Position numbers and translations under genes: made by a program. This document shows positions 1 through 8,577 of a stretch of DNA of 64,000 nucleotides, one piece after another; within the stretch, counting starts at the first letter, position 1; every line of letters starts with the position of its first letter. This DNA is from Terrabacter tumescens (GTDB taxonomy: Bacteria; Actinomycetota; Actinomycetes; Actinomycetales; Dermatophilaceae): the NCBI RefSeq assembly GCF_014646815.1, contig NZ_BMNZ01000008.1:112906-176905 (forward strand). The letters are read 5' to 3'. The notes under the pieces were generated by a model that saw only the letters and a list, made by a program, of their open reading frames with translations, searched no databases and had not been told where the DNA came from.

Positions 1-486
1 CGAACGGGCCCGTACGACGTCGTTGAAGTCCGCCAGCACCGTCTCCCACGCCGCCGGGCCGAGGCGTCGCGAGGCCGATCGGTGCAGCAGCTCCACCCGG
101 CGGGCGACGTCCCGTTCCGACGGGGCGCCGTCGCTGCCCTCCCCGCCGCCGAGCAGCGCCACGAGGCGGCCGGTGAGGTGCAGCGCCTTGTCGGTCAGGT
201 GCACGTGGGCACGGCCGAGGAGCGGGCCGTCCTCACCGAGGAGCCACTCGAGCAGCCGCCGGTTCTGCGGTCGCAGGACGACGCTCGCCTTGACCTCCGT
301 CGCGGGCGAGCGCGCCTCGACGCGCACGCGCTCGATCGTCGCGAGGGCGGCGCCGGTCGTGACGTCGACGCTCGCGTGGGCGAAGGTGTCGGTGCTGCCC
401 CGGACGAGCTTCTCGCCCTCCGAGCCGGACTCGTCGCACGCCACCTCGAGGAGGACGGCGGTGCGCGAGGGCGCGGCGGACGGCAT
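1..486 (-). CDS. DUF3800-like protein with DESG motif, 3' end outside window
   Basis: The reading frame is open from an ATG at 486 to the window edge, giving 162 residues of a longer protein. It begins MPSAAPSRTAVLLEVACDES and carries D18-E19-S20-G21, the acidic DESG signature near the N-terminus of DUF3800-type proteins, which are predicted to have an RNase H-like fold. The family link rests on this motif and remembered similarity among actinobacterial proteins. No function is established. The start at 486 keeps the DESG motif near the N-terminus; another ATG at 493 lies in a different frame. The gene is divergent from the B12-domain gene at 643. Confidence 0.7.
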   Translation of the reverse strand, partial: MPSAAPSRTAVLLEVACDESGSEGEKLVRGSTDTFAHASVDVTTGAALATIERVRVEARSPATEVKASVVLRPQNRRLLEWLLGEDGPLLGRAHVHLTDKALHLTGRLVALLGGGEGSDGAPSERDVARRVELLHRSASRRLGPAAWETVLADFNDVVRARS

Positions 487-642
487 ATCTCATCCTGTGC
501 CGCGGGCGACGGCTCGCCAACCGACTTTGCCCGGAAGGGCACGATTCGGTCACGACCGTGGGCAGATCGGCTCGAACGGGTACGACGCGTCAGTTCTGAC
601 CCCGGACCTCGCGGTCCCCGACCCGCGGAGAGGAGCCCGACC

Positions 643-1314
643 ATGACCACGTCACCCGCGCCGACTCCCGACGACTGGCGGGACGCCCTCCAGCGCACGC
701 TCGAGGCGTTCGACGAGGCCGGCGGGCACCGCGTCCTCAGCCAGGTCTTCGAGCAGCTCGGTGTCGAGGACGCCCTCTCGCTCGTCGTGCTCCCCTACCT
801 CCACGACGTCGGGGAGCGGTGGTCCGCCGGGTCGATCGGCGTGGCCCAGGAGCACTTCGCGAGCAACGTCCTGCGCTCGCGGCTCTCGGTCCTCATGGGC
901 GCCGACGAGCGTCCCCACGGTCCGATGGCGGTGCTCGCGTGCATGCCCGGCGAGCACCACGAGTTCGGTCTCATGGCGACCTCCATCGTGCTGTCCCGAC
1001 TCGGCTGGCGCACCAGCTACCTCGGCGCCAACACCCCGACGTCCGAGCTCGCCCTGGCGGCCCGGACGCTCCAGCCGGAGGCCGTCGTCGTCGCCGCGCA
1101 CCGCGCCACGGCCTTCGCGGCCCACGCGCCGGCGCTGCGCCGGGTGGCGCGGTCGACGACGGTCCACCTCGCGGCCCAGGGCGCCACCGACGAGGTCGCC
1201 GCCCTCTGCGACGCGGCCAGGCTCGACGGTGACCCGATCTGGGCGGCCCGCGCCCTGCACGCGGCGTTCGGCGACGTGGGGACGCCGGATCTCGCCGAGG
1301 ACACCCCCGCCTGA
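643..1314 (+). CDS. Stand-alone CarH/LitR-type cobalamin photoreceptor domain
   Basis: This 223-residue protein is a helical cap followed by a Rossmann-like B12-binding domain. It has the full Wx9EH signature (W60, E70, H71) seen in adenosylcobalamin photoreceptors of the CarH/LitR type, and an ExHxxG cobalamin-ligand motif (E104, H106, G109) instead of the DxHxxG of mutases. The MerR DNA-binding domain that CarH carries at its N-terminus is absent. It therefore probably senses light or AdoCbl and signals through a partner. The start at 643 follows a GGAGAGGAG ribosome site. A longer upstream in-frame extension overlaps the divergent gene and is low complexity, so I rejected it. The family is secure from the motifs; the light-sensing role is inference. 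Confidence 0.85.
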   Translation: MTTSPAPTPDDWRDALQRTLEAFDEAGGHRVLSQVFEQLGVEDALSLVVLPYLHDVGERWSAGSIGVAQEHFASNVLRSRLSVLMGADERPHGPMAVLACMPGEHHEFGLMATSIVLSRLGWRTSYLGANTPTSELALAARTLQPEAVVVAAHRATAFAAHAPALRRVARSTTVHLAAQGATDEVAALCDAARLDGDPIWAARALHAAFGDVGTPDLAEDTPA

Positions 1315-1431
1315 GACGCGACACCCCGGACCCTGCCGGGCCACCGCCCGCGCTGCGTGACCCCTGCGGCGATAGGCTCGTTTGCCGTGCCCACGCACCG
1401 TGATCCGCAGGACCCGACCGATGGAGCCCTC

Positions 1432-1671
1432 ATGACCGCAGGACCGACCGGACACCCGGACCGCATCGAGCAGGTCGCGCCCGTCGAGCAGGTCGAGCCC
1501 GTCGAGTCCGTCGAGTCCGCGGACCAGGTCGAGCCGCTCGGGTCGGGGCTCATGGAGGGCAGCGGGCGCAAGGGGCGCGACGCACGCCTCGGCCTCGTCA
1601 TCGCGGGCATCGCCGGCGCGGCGCTGCTCGTCGGTGGCCTCATCGCCCTCGTCATCACGATGGCCGGCTGA
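1432..1671 (+). CDS. Small single-pass membrane protein with EQVEPVES repeats
   Basis: This 79-residue protein starts at an ATG 5 bases after GGAG. The N-terminal half is a low-complexity acidic stretch (EQVAPVEQVEPVESVES). The C-terminal half has a short basic segment (GRKGRDARLG) followed by one hydrophobic helix of about 22 residues that ends at the stop codon, so a tail-anchored or N-out topology is likely. No family is recognised. The last 17 bases overlap the convergent LysR gene. A longer in-frame start at 1357 is possible but has no ribosome site. Confidence 0.65.
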   Translation: MTAGPTGHPDRIEQVAPVEQVEPVESVESADQVEPLGSGLMEGSGRKGRDARLGLVIAGIAGAALLVGGLIALVITMAG

Positions 1672-2584
1672 GCGCCGCCAGCGCGACCGACCGGCCCGAG
1701 CGGGTCACGAACTCCTCGAAGGCCGCCACCGTCGGGTCGTGGGCGGGGTTGCGCACCATCGCGCCGATGGTCCGCAGCGCCTGCGGGTGGTCGAGCCCGA
1801 CCGGCACGACGTCACCCTCTGGCGCGAAGGCCGGCAGGATGGCCACGCCCAGCCCGGCGCCGACGAGTCCCCTTGCGGTGTGGACGTCCTCGGCCTCGAA
1901 GCCGACGCGCAGCGGCACTCCCGCGTCGGCGTAGATCTCCTCGACGCGACCGCGCAGGCCGAAGCCGGTCTTGAGCACGATGAGCTCGTCCCGGGCGACG
2001 GTGGCGAGCCGCTCGACCGAGACCGAGCCGGAGCCCGCGACGGGGTGCGAGCGGTGGACGGCCACGACGAGGGGCTCGTCGTAGAGCACGGTCGTCGAGG
2101 CTCCGGCGACCTCCGGCGGGGAGGCGACGAGCGCGACGGTGCAGCGGCCGGCTTCGAAGTCGTCGAGCGCCTTCTGCCGCGAGCCCTGCGCGAGCTCGAA
2201 CCGCACGCCCGGGAACCGGTCGCGGAACCGCCGGATCAGGGCCGGGACGACGGCCTCGCCGAGCAGGGTCTGGAACGACAGGCTCACGGTGCCGTGCCCG
2301 ACGACGCTCGAGCGCGTCACGACGTCGACCCCGCGCTCGAGGGCGCCGACACCCTCCTGGGCGAAGGGCAGCAGGGCGCGGCCGGCCGCCGTCAGCGCGA
2401 TCCCGCGCCCGTCGCGCTCGACGACGGGCGTGCCGAGGAGCTCCCCGAGCCGGGCGAGGGCCCGGCTGACGGTGGGCTGCGGCATGCCGAGCACCGCGGC
2501 GGCCGTCGTCACCTGGCCGACCTCGGCGACGACGACGAAGACCGGCAGCAGCTGCACGACGGCCCGGAACTCGGCAGGTCTCAT
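1655..2584 (-). CDS. LysR-family transcriptional regulator
   Basis: This 309-residue protein has an N-terminal winged helix-turn-helix at about residues 5-65 (AAAVLGMPQPTVSRALARL is the recognition region) followed by a periplasmic-binding-like effector domain. It is the usual length for a LysR protein. It is divergent from an MFS exporter gene. The 71-base gap holds a T-N11-A element, so it probably controls that exporter and itself, as LysR proteins commonly do in this arrangement. The effector is not predictable. Confidence 0.93.
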   Translation of the reverse strand: MRPAEFRAVVQLLPVFVVVAEVGQVTTAAAVLGMPQPTVSRALARLGELLGTPVVERDGRGIALTAAGRALLPFAQEGVGALERGVDVVTRSSVVGHGTVSLSFQTLLGEAVVPALIRRFRDRFPGVRFELAQGSRQKALDDFEAGRCTVALVASPPEVAGASTTVLYDEPLVVAVHRSHPVAGSGSVSVERLATVARDELIVLKTGFGLRGRVEEIYADAGVPLRVGFEAEDVHTARGLVGAGLGVAILPAFAPEGDVVPVGLDHPQALRTIGAMVRNPAHDPTVAAFEEFVTRSGRSVALAALSRPS

Positions 2585-2605
2585 GCGCTGATCGTATGAG
2601 TCGGG

Positions 2606-2624
2606 GCCCTGACATGCATTGGTG
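2606..2624. promoter_or_regulatory. Candidate LysR operator (T-N11-A)
   Basis: Between the divergent LysR and MFS genes, GCAT and ATGC arms flank the 7-base spacer TGGTGCG, forming a T-N11-A box (TGCATTGGTGCGA). This matches the known LysR-family operator architecture. It sits just upstream of the MFS -10 box. Confidence 0.55.
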
Positions 2625-2642
2625 CGATGCGTCGCGCCGACC

Positions 2643-2648
2643 TAGCGT
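2643..2648 (+). promoter_or_regulatory. -10 box TAGCGT, leaderless promoter of MFS gene
   Basis: TAGCGT fits the actinobacterial TAnnnT -10 pattern and lies 7 bases before the ATG at 2656. The transcript would therefore begin at or next to the start codon, and no ribosome site is present. Confidence 0.55.
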
Positions 2649-2655
2649 CGAGCGC

Positions 2656-3933
2656 ATGACCTGGGCCGGACACCTCCCCGCGAGCCGCGAGTACCGCCGC
2701 ATCCTCGTCGGGCTCGGGGCGGCCGGCGTCGCGACCTTCGCCCAGCTCTATTCGCCACAGGGCCTGCTCCCGACGCTCGCGCGCGGCCTCGAGGTGAGCC
2801 CCGCCGACGCGGCCCTGTCCGTCTCGCTCGCGACCCTCGGCGTCGCGCTCGCCGTGCTGCCCTGGTCGTGGGTCGCCGACCGGGTCGGCCGCCTGCGCGC
2901 CATGCAGGTCGCCATCATCGCCTCGACCGTGCTCGGTGTCCTCGTCGTCCTCGCCCCGGGCATCGAAGCGCTCCTCGCGCTGCGCCTCGTCGAAGGCATG
3001 GCGCTCGGTGGCCTGCCCGCCCTCGCGGTCACCTACCTGCACGACGAGGTCCATGCGCGGCACACGGCTGCGGCCGCCGCGGCCTACATCTCCGGCACGA
3101 CGATCGGCGGCGCCGCCGGTCGGCTCATCGCCGGACCGCTCGCCGGCATCGTGGGCTGGCGTCCTGCGCTGCTCACCGTCGCTGCCGTGTGCGCGATCGC
3201 CTCGATCGTCTTCCTGCGCCTCATGCCCCGTCCACGTGGCTACCGACCGACGACCGCGGCGACCGTGCGCACGGTCGCGGACGGCATACGCACCAGCGTG
3301 CGCGACCCCGCGCTGCTCGCGCTCTACGCCCAGGGCGCGCTGCTCATGGGCGGCTTCGTCGCGGTCTACAACTACCTCGCCTTCCGCCTCGAGGGGCCGG
3401 AGTTCGGGCTGCCCGCGACGGTCGGGTCGCTGATCTTCGCCGCGTATGCCGCGGGCACCGTCAGCTCGCGACTGACCGGCCGCTGGGTGCCGCGTCTCGG
3501 ACGGCGGCGCGTGCTCGTCGCGGGCACGACGACCATGGCCGCAGGCTCCCTGCTCACCCTCTCGAGCGCGCTGCCCGTGGTCGTGGGCGGCCTGCTCGTG
3601 CTCACGGCCGGCTTCTTCGCGGCGCACGCGACGGCCTCGGCGTGGGTCGGCGCGCGCGCCACGACCGGGCGCGCGCAGGCGACGGCGCTCTACAACGTCT
3701 GCTACTACAGCGGATCCGCGCTCGTCGGGTGGCTGCTCGGCTACGCATGGTCGGGCCCGGGATGGGGTGCGGTGGTCGGAGCCGTCGTCGCGCTCGCGGT
3801 CCTCGCTGCCGGGCTCGCCCTCGCGGTGCTGCCCGCCCGCTCCCCCGCTCGTGCCGCCGTTACGCCTCCGACGGGACCCGGCGCGGTGCATGCTGTCCCG
3901 CATGACCGACGGTCCGGTGGGGGGACCACGTAG
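2656..3933 (+). CDS. Major facilitator superfamily transporter (YnfM-like)
   Basis: This 425-residue protein has about 12 predicted hydrophobic helices. It has an MFS motif-A region after helix 2 (WVADRVGRLRAM, near residues 72-83), and a second equivalent loop at WVPRLGRRRV. Divergence from a LysR gene resembles the ynfM/lysR drug-exporter arrangement. The substrate is unknown, and drug or metabolite efflux is inference. I chose the ATG at 2656 because it follows a -10 box by 7 bases. An ATG at 2596 would place the putative operator inside the gene. The tail overlaps the next gene by 32 bases. Confidence 0.9.
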   Translation: MTWAGHLPASREYRRILVGLGAAGVATFAQLYSPQGLLPTLARGLEVSPADAALSVSLATLGVALAVLPWSWVADRVGRLRAMQVAIIASTVLGVLVVLAPGIEALLALRLVEGMALGGLPALAVTYLHDEVHARHTAAAAAAYISGTTIGGAAGRLIAGPLAGIVGWRPALLTVAAVCAIASIVFLRLMPRPRGYRPTTAATVRTVADGIRTSVRDPALLALYAQGALLMGGFVAVYNYLAFRLEGPEFGLPATVGSLIFAAYAAGTVSSRLTGRWVPRLGRRRVLVAGTTTMAAGSLLTLSSALPVVVGGLLVLTAGFFAAHATASAWVGARATTGRAQATALYNVCYYSGSALVGWLLGYAWSGPGWGAVVGAVVALAVLAAGLALAVLPARSPARAAVTPPTGPGAVHAVPHDRRSGGGTT

Positions 3934-6112
3934 GGCGGACATCCAGGGCCTGCGGGCCGTGGCAGTGCTCGCCGTCATCGCCTTCCACGTCTTCGGCTGG
4001 CCCGGCGGCGGCTACCTCGGGGTCGACGCCTTCTTCGTCGTGTCCGGCTTCGTCATCACCGGGGTGCTCCTGCGCGAACGGGACCGGACGGGCCGGATCT
4101 CCCTGCGCGCCTTCTGGATCCGACGGGCACGGCGCATCCTGCCGCTCGCGCTCGTCGTCATCGCCGCCGTGGTCGTGGTCGCGCCGTGGGCCTGGGCGGG
4201 GGCCAAGGTCGCGTCCGTCCGCGCCGACGCGCTCTGGGCGACGCTCTTCGCCGCGAACTGGCACTACGCCGCGCGTGCCGACAGCTACTTCGACACGGGC
4301 TCGGCGCCGTCGCCCCTGCTCCACTACTGGTCGCTCGGCGTCGAGGAGCAGTTCTACCTCGCGTGGCCGCTCCTCGTCGTGCTGGCCGTCGCCGTCGCCG
4401 GTGGTGTGCGCCGTCACCGGGCCGCGGTCGCCGCGCTGGCCGTCGCCGTCGGCGCCGCCTCCCTCGTCTGGGCCGCCCTCCAGAGCACGTCGGACCCGAC
4501 GACCGCCTACTACTCGACGCTGACGCGCGCGTGGGAGCTCACGCTCGGCGCCGCCCTCGCCACCCTGCCTGCTGGAGCCGGCGCTCAGCGCCGGAATGCC
4601 GTGCGACTGCGCCTTGCAGCCCGCACCGCGCTGTCGTGGGCGGGGCTCGCGACGCTCGTGACGGCATACGTCCTCGTCTCCCCGGACACGGGCAGCCCGT
4701 GGCCGGCGGCGCTCTGGGCGGCGGCAGGGACGGCCCTGGTGCTCGTCGCCGGCATCGGTGCGCCCGTCCCGGGAGCGGTGGTGCTGACGAACCGGGTGAG
4801 CGGCTACGTCGGCGACATCTCCTACGGGCTCTACCTGTGGCACTTCCCGCTCGTCGTGCTCGCGCCCGCGGTGCTCGCGACGACGGGCGCCGCCACCACG
4901 GCGGTCGTGCTCGTCGGCACCCTGGCCCTCGCCGCCATCTCGCACCACCTCGTCGAGCGCCCGATCCTCGACGCGCCCCGCGTGCGACGGCGCGGGGTGC
5001 TCGCCGCGGCCGTGGCGCTCGTGCTGCTCGTCGCCGGCGTCGGAGGCGCAGCGGCCGCGCGGCCCGACCTCTTCTCGGGCGGGACGGTCGTGGCGGCCGC
5101 GGAGCCCGACGGCGCGGTGCCGCCCCCGGTCGGCGAGGCCCCCGAGACGACTGAGGCGCCGGCCACGCCCGAGGCGACGTCTACCCCGTCGCCGCCGAGC
5201 CTGTCCGCCGCACCCACGCCGACACCGACCCAGACACCGACGCCGACCGGATGGACTCCCATCCCCTTGGGCGCCACGGGAACCCGCATCCAGGACGGAC
5301 TACGCGGCGCGCTCGCCTCCAGCTCGTGGCCCGCCGACCTCAACCCGTCACCGGACCAGTGGCAGACGACCGCAGACCAGCGGGCCGCGATGAGCGCGTG
5401 CACCGCGACCGGTGCCGCGGACCCCGAGTCGTGCACGTTCGGCAACCGCGCCGGGCCCGAGATCATCGTCTACGGCGACTCGATCGGCTTCCCGCTCCTC
5501 GCGACGGTCGAGAAGGCGTACGGCGCGCGCTACAAGGTGCGCGGGATGACGAAGATCGCGTGCGCCGTCAACGGCGTCGACGCGAACTACGGCAAGGACG
5601 AGTGGGCGGTCCCGTGCGTCAACCACCGGAAGATGGTCCTGGACTACGTGCGGCGGGTGAGGCCGAAGGTGCTCATCATGACCGAGACGTACTCGTGGGC
5701 GGTGCGGCTCAAGTCCGGCGCCAAGGGGGCGGCGTCGGCGAGGGAGTGGCTCGCCGCCGACCAGAGGTTCGTCGACTCGGTGCGCGGCAGCGTCGGCACC
5801 GTCGTCATCGTCGCGCCGTCGATGCCGGGCGTCGCCTTCCTCGACTGCTACCGACCGGGCGGCTCGCCGGGAAGGTGCGTCACCGGCATACCGACGTGGT
5901 GGGCGCGCACCCGCGACGTCGAGAAGAAGGTGCAGCACGCGGTCTTCGTCGACACGACGCACTGGTACTGCGTCGACGACCGCTGCCCGATCTTCACGAC
6001 CACGACCGGCACGGTGCTCAAGGGCGACTACCTCCACACGTCGGTGCAGTACGCGCGGCAGCTCGCGCCCGACCTCACCCATCTGCTGCGGGCCTCCGGC
6101 GTCAGGCTGTGA
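3902..6112 (+). CDS. OafA/YrhL-type acyltransferase with C-terminal SGNH domain
   Basis: This 736-residue membrane protein modifies cell-surface polysaccharides or peptidoglycan by O-acylation. The Acyl_transf_3 domain occupies about residues 1-380 with some ten helices, including an IAFHVFGWPGGGYLGVDAFF segment with the catalytic-type His. A Pro/Thr-rich linker (repeats of TPTPT) follows. An extracellular SGNH esterase-like domain starts at about residue 510, with GDS (near 525) as nucleophile block and a distal D...H pair (GDYLHTS) near the C-terminus. The start overlaps the MFS gene by 32 bases, suggesting coupling. The acceptor is unknown. Confidence 0.9.
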   Translation: MTDGPVGGPRRADIQGLRAVAVLAVIAFHVFGWPGGGYLGVDAFFVVSGFVITGVLLRERDRTGRISLRAFWIRRARRILPLALVVIAAVVVVAPWAWAGAKVASVRADALWATLFAANWHYAARADSYFDTGSAPSPLLHYWSLGVEEQFYLAWPLLVVLAVAVAGGVRRHRAAVAALAVAVGAASLVWAALQSTSDPTTAYYSTLTRAWELTLGAALATLPAGAGAQRRNAVRLRLAARTALSWAGLATLVTAYVLVSPDTGSPWPAALWAAAGTALVLVAGIGAPVPGAVVLTNRVSGYVGDISYGLYLWHFPLVVLAPAVLATTGAATTAVVLVGTLALAAISHHLVERPILDAPRVRRRGVLAAAVALVLLVAGVGGAAAARPDLFSGGTVVAAAEPDGAVPPPVGEAPETTEAPATPEATSTPSPPSLSAAPTPTPTQTPTPTGWTPIPLGATGTRIQDGLRGALASSSWPADLNPSPDQWQTTADQRAAMSACTATGAADPESCTFGNRAGPEIIVYGDSIGFPLLATVEKAYGARYKVRGMTKIACAVNGVDANYGKDEWAVPCVNHRKMVLDYVRRVRPKVLIMTETYSWAVRLKSGAKGAASAREWLAADQRFVDSVRGSVGTVVIVAPSMPGVAFLDCYRPGGSPGRCVTGIPTWWARTRDVEKKVQHAVFVDTTHWYCVDDRCPIFTTTTGTVLKGDYLHTSVQYARQLAPDLTHLLRASGVRL

Positions 6113-6794
6113 AGGCCGTCGACGGCAGGTCGCGCTCGTCGTCGGCGAGGGCCCGCACGACGCGCTCGGCGACGGCCTCGGGGTCGAGGCCCTGCGGCAG
6201 CCGGGGCGCCTCGCCGGCGACCGGACGGGTCGCGAGCCCGGTCTCGGTGTGCGGCGGGCGCACGTCGAGCACGCGGATGCGGCGGCGGCGCAGCTCCGTC
6301 GCGAGCGCCGCGTCGAAGGCCGTGAGCCCCGCCTTGGCGGCGCTGTAGGCGGCCATGCCCGGCATCGCCTTCTCGGCGACGACGGCGCTGACCTGGGCGA
6401 GGAAGCCACCCTCCGGGATGATGCCGAGCGCGGCCCGGGCCAGGCGGATCGGCGCGACGAGGTCGAGGAGCAGCACCTCGTCGAGCGCGTCGTCGTCGAG
6501 GTCCTCGACGGCACCGAACGCGACGACGCCGGCCGCGTTGACGACGCCCGTGAGCGGCGCGGCCTCGGTGGCGGCGCTCACGACCGAGGCGGGTCCGTCG
6601 GGCTTCGTCAGGTCGGTGACCACCGTCGTGACGACGGCACTGCCGAGCTCGTCGGCGAGCGCCGTCAGCCGTGGCTCGTCCCGGCCGGACAGCGTCACCC
6701 GGGCGCCCGAGGCGACGAGCCGTCTGGCGATCGCTCCGCCGAGGCCACCTGTCGCGCCGAGGACGAGGACATGGGCTGCGGCGAGATCGGTCAC
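6102..6794 (-). CDS. Short-chain dehydrogenase/reductase
   Basis: This 230-residue classical SDR has the N-terminal glycine motif GATGGLGGAIARRL for NAD(P) binding, the NAAG-type motif (VNAAGVV), and the catalytic YSAAK (Y...K) followed by the PPHTETGLA loop. The preferred start is the GTG at 6794, because the longer frame upstream overlaps the promoter of the BldC-like gene and is basic low complexity. The 3' end overlaps the convergent acyltransferase gene by 11 bases. The substrate is unknown. Confidence 0.88.
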   Translation of the reverse strand: MTDLAAAHVLVLGATGGLGGAIARRLVASGARVTLSGRDEPRLTALADELGSAVVTTVVTDLTKPDGPASVVSAATEAAPLTGVVNAAGVVAFGAVEDLDDDALDEVLLLDLVAPIRLARAALGIIPEGGFLAQVSAVVAEKAMPGMAAYSAAKAGLTAFDAALATELRRRRIRVLDVRPPHTETGLATRPVAGEAPRLPQGLDPEAVAERVVRALADDERDLPSTAFTA

Positions 6795-6934
6795 CGAGAC
6801 ATCATCACCCGGTCCCGGGCTCCTCGGAAGGCGCGCTCGAAATCTGCGAGGAGCTCCGGGCGCCACGGCGGCGGAACTTGGGTCAGACTGGTGGGAGAGC
6901 GTCAAGGGGGCGCGGATTCTCGGGGGAGAACACG

Positions 6935-7150
6935 ATGGCAAGGACGCAGTCGTCGACGCAGGGGCACGACCCTGATCTCATGGCGCCGCACGAGGTCGCC
7001 GAGATCTTCCGGGTGTCGCCCGCGACCATCACCCGCTGGGCTCGCGTCGGCCTGCTGCCGTGCACCCGGACGGCAGGTGGCCACCGCAGGTTCGAGCGGA
7101 GCTACGTCATCGACCACGTGGAGCGTCTGCTGCACGAGACCGAGGGCTGA
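6935..7150 (+). CDS. BldC-like small MerR-type DNA-binding protein
   Basis: This 71-residue protein consists almost entirely of a MerR-like winged helix (APHEVAEIFRVSPATITRWA, then GGHRRF). It is the length and layout of BldC, which in Streptomyces binds DNA cooperatively and controls developmental timing. A strong ribosome site (GGGGGAG, 6922-6928) precedes the ATG. It lacks any effector domain. It is divergent from the SDR gene and upstream of the SWIM operon, but has its own transcription unit. The exact regulon is unknown. Confidence 0.88.
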   Translation: MARTQSSTQGHDPDLMAPHEVAEIFRVSPATITRWARVGLLPCTRTAGGHRRFERSYVIDHVERLLHETEG

Positions 7151-7239
7151 GCGCGCCCGAGCGCACCCGAGGACCGGGCGACACGGCATACGCCCGTCCG
7201 GCCCCCGTTGTGGGAGGCGTCGGCCATGATGTGCGAGTC

Positions 7240-8577
7240 ATGACGCGATGGACTGCCCAGCAGGTGGCCGGCCTGGCCCCCGACGCCTCGTCGCTGACGG
7301 CTGCCCGCCGGCTCGCGCGGCCGGGCCCGTGGTCCGACACCGGGTCGACGCCGACCCTGCTGTGGGGCAAGTGCCAGGGCTCGGGCAAGACGCCCTACCA
7401 GGTGAGCATCGACCTCATCGGCCCGGCGTTCCGCTGCTCGTGCCCGAGCCGCAAGTTCCCGTGCAAGCACGGGCTCGCGCTGCTGCTCCTCTGGGTCGAC
7501 GGGTCGGGCTCGGTGGCCGACGCCGACGAGGCGGCCGGCTTCGCGCAGGAGTGGGCGTCCGAGCGCTCGGCCCGCGCCGAGGCGAAGGCCGCGGGTGACG
7601 CGGCCAAGTCGACGCGGACGCCCGACCCCGCCGCGGCCGCCAAGCGGCTCGAGGAGCGGCTCGCCCTCATGGACGGCGGCATGGACGACTTCGCCCGCTG
7701 GCTCACCGACCTCGCGCGCAGCGGCACGGCCTCCGCGCGGCAGCAGTCCTATGCGTGGTGGGACGGCACCGCGGCTCGCCTCGTCGACGCGCAGCTGCCC
7801 GGGCTCGCCGACGACGTTCGCTCGGTCGGCGGCGCGGTGAGCGGTCGACCCGACTGGGCCGAGCGGCTGCTCGTGGCGCTCGGCCGCTGGTGGACGGCGA
7901 CTCGGGCGTGGTCTGCGCGGGAGTCGCTCGGCGAGGACCAGCTCGGCGACCTGCGCGCCTACCTCGGCTGGTCGACGAGCACCGAGTCGGTGCGCCGGGC
8001 CGACGCCGTGACCGACCGGTGGCTCGTCCTCGGCGCGCACCGCAGCGACGACGGACGTCTCCAGCAGCAACGGACCTGGTTGCGCGGCAACGCCTCCGGC
8101 GAGATCGTGCAGGTCCTCGACTTCGCCGCGGGCGGTCAGGTGCTGCCCGTCGCACGCGTCGTCGGCTCGAGCCTCGACGCGACCCTCGCCCGCTACCCCG
8201 GCGCCGCCGTGCGCCGTGCGCTCTTCGTCGACGAGCCGGCTGTCGCCGACGACCGAGGGCGTATGCCGTCCGGCGCGTCCCTCGAGGAGGCCCGGTCCGC
8301 GGCTGCGCAGGCGTGGGGGCGCAACCCGTGGGCGCGCCGGGTGCCCGTCGTCCTCGCCGACGTGCGTGTCGGTGTCGACCGGGTCGTCGACGCCGACGGC
8401 GCGAGCGTGCGGCTCACCGACGACGCCGACGTCTGGCCGCTGCTCGCCCTGACCGGTGGCCGGCCGGCACGTGTCTTCGGCGAGCTCGAGGAGTCGCGGC
8501 TGCGGCCGCTCACCGTCGTCGTGGCCGGCGACGGTGGCGGCTCCGGCGACGGGGACGGCGAGGTCGTGGGCCTGTGA
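7240..8577 (+). CDS. SWIM zinc-finger protein, first gene of MoxR-VWA operon
   Basis: This 445-residue protein carries a SWIM finger with ligands C66, C68, C75 and H77 (CxCx6CxH). SWIM domains bind nucleic acid or protein partners. The remainder is an uncharacterised alpha-rich region. The stop overlaps the GTG of the next gene by 4 bases (GTGA), so the two are translationally coupled. It opens a five-gene run with DUF5691, a MoxR ATPase, DUF5682 and a VWA protein. The conserved association suggests the SWIM protein is a substrate adaptor or target-recognition subunit, which is inference. Confidence 0.9.
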   Translation: MTRWTAQQVAGLAPDASSLTAARRLARPGPWSDTGSTPTLLWGKCQGSGKTPYQVSIDLIGPAFRCSCPSRKFPCKHGLALLLLWVDGSGSVADADEAAGFAQEWASERSARAEAKAAGDAAKSTRTPDPAAAAKRLEERLALMDGGMDDFARWLTDLARSGTASARQQSYAWWDGTAARLVDAQLPGLADDVRSVGGAVSGRPDWAERLLVALGRWWTATRAWSARESLGEDQLGDLRAYLGWSTSTESVRRADAVTDRWLVLGAHRSDDGRLQQQRTWLRGNASGEIVQVLDFAAGGQVLPVARVVGSSLDATLARYPGAAVRRALFVDEPAVADDRGRMPSGASLEEARSAAAQAWGRNPWARRVPVVLADVRVGVDRVVDADGASVRLTDDADVWPLLALTGGRPARVFGELEESRLRPLTVVVAGDGGGSGDGDGEVVGL

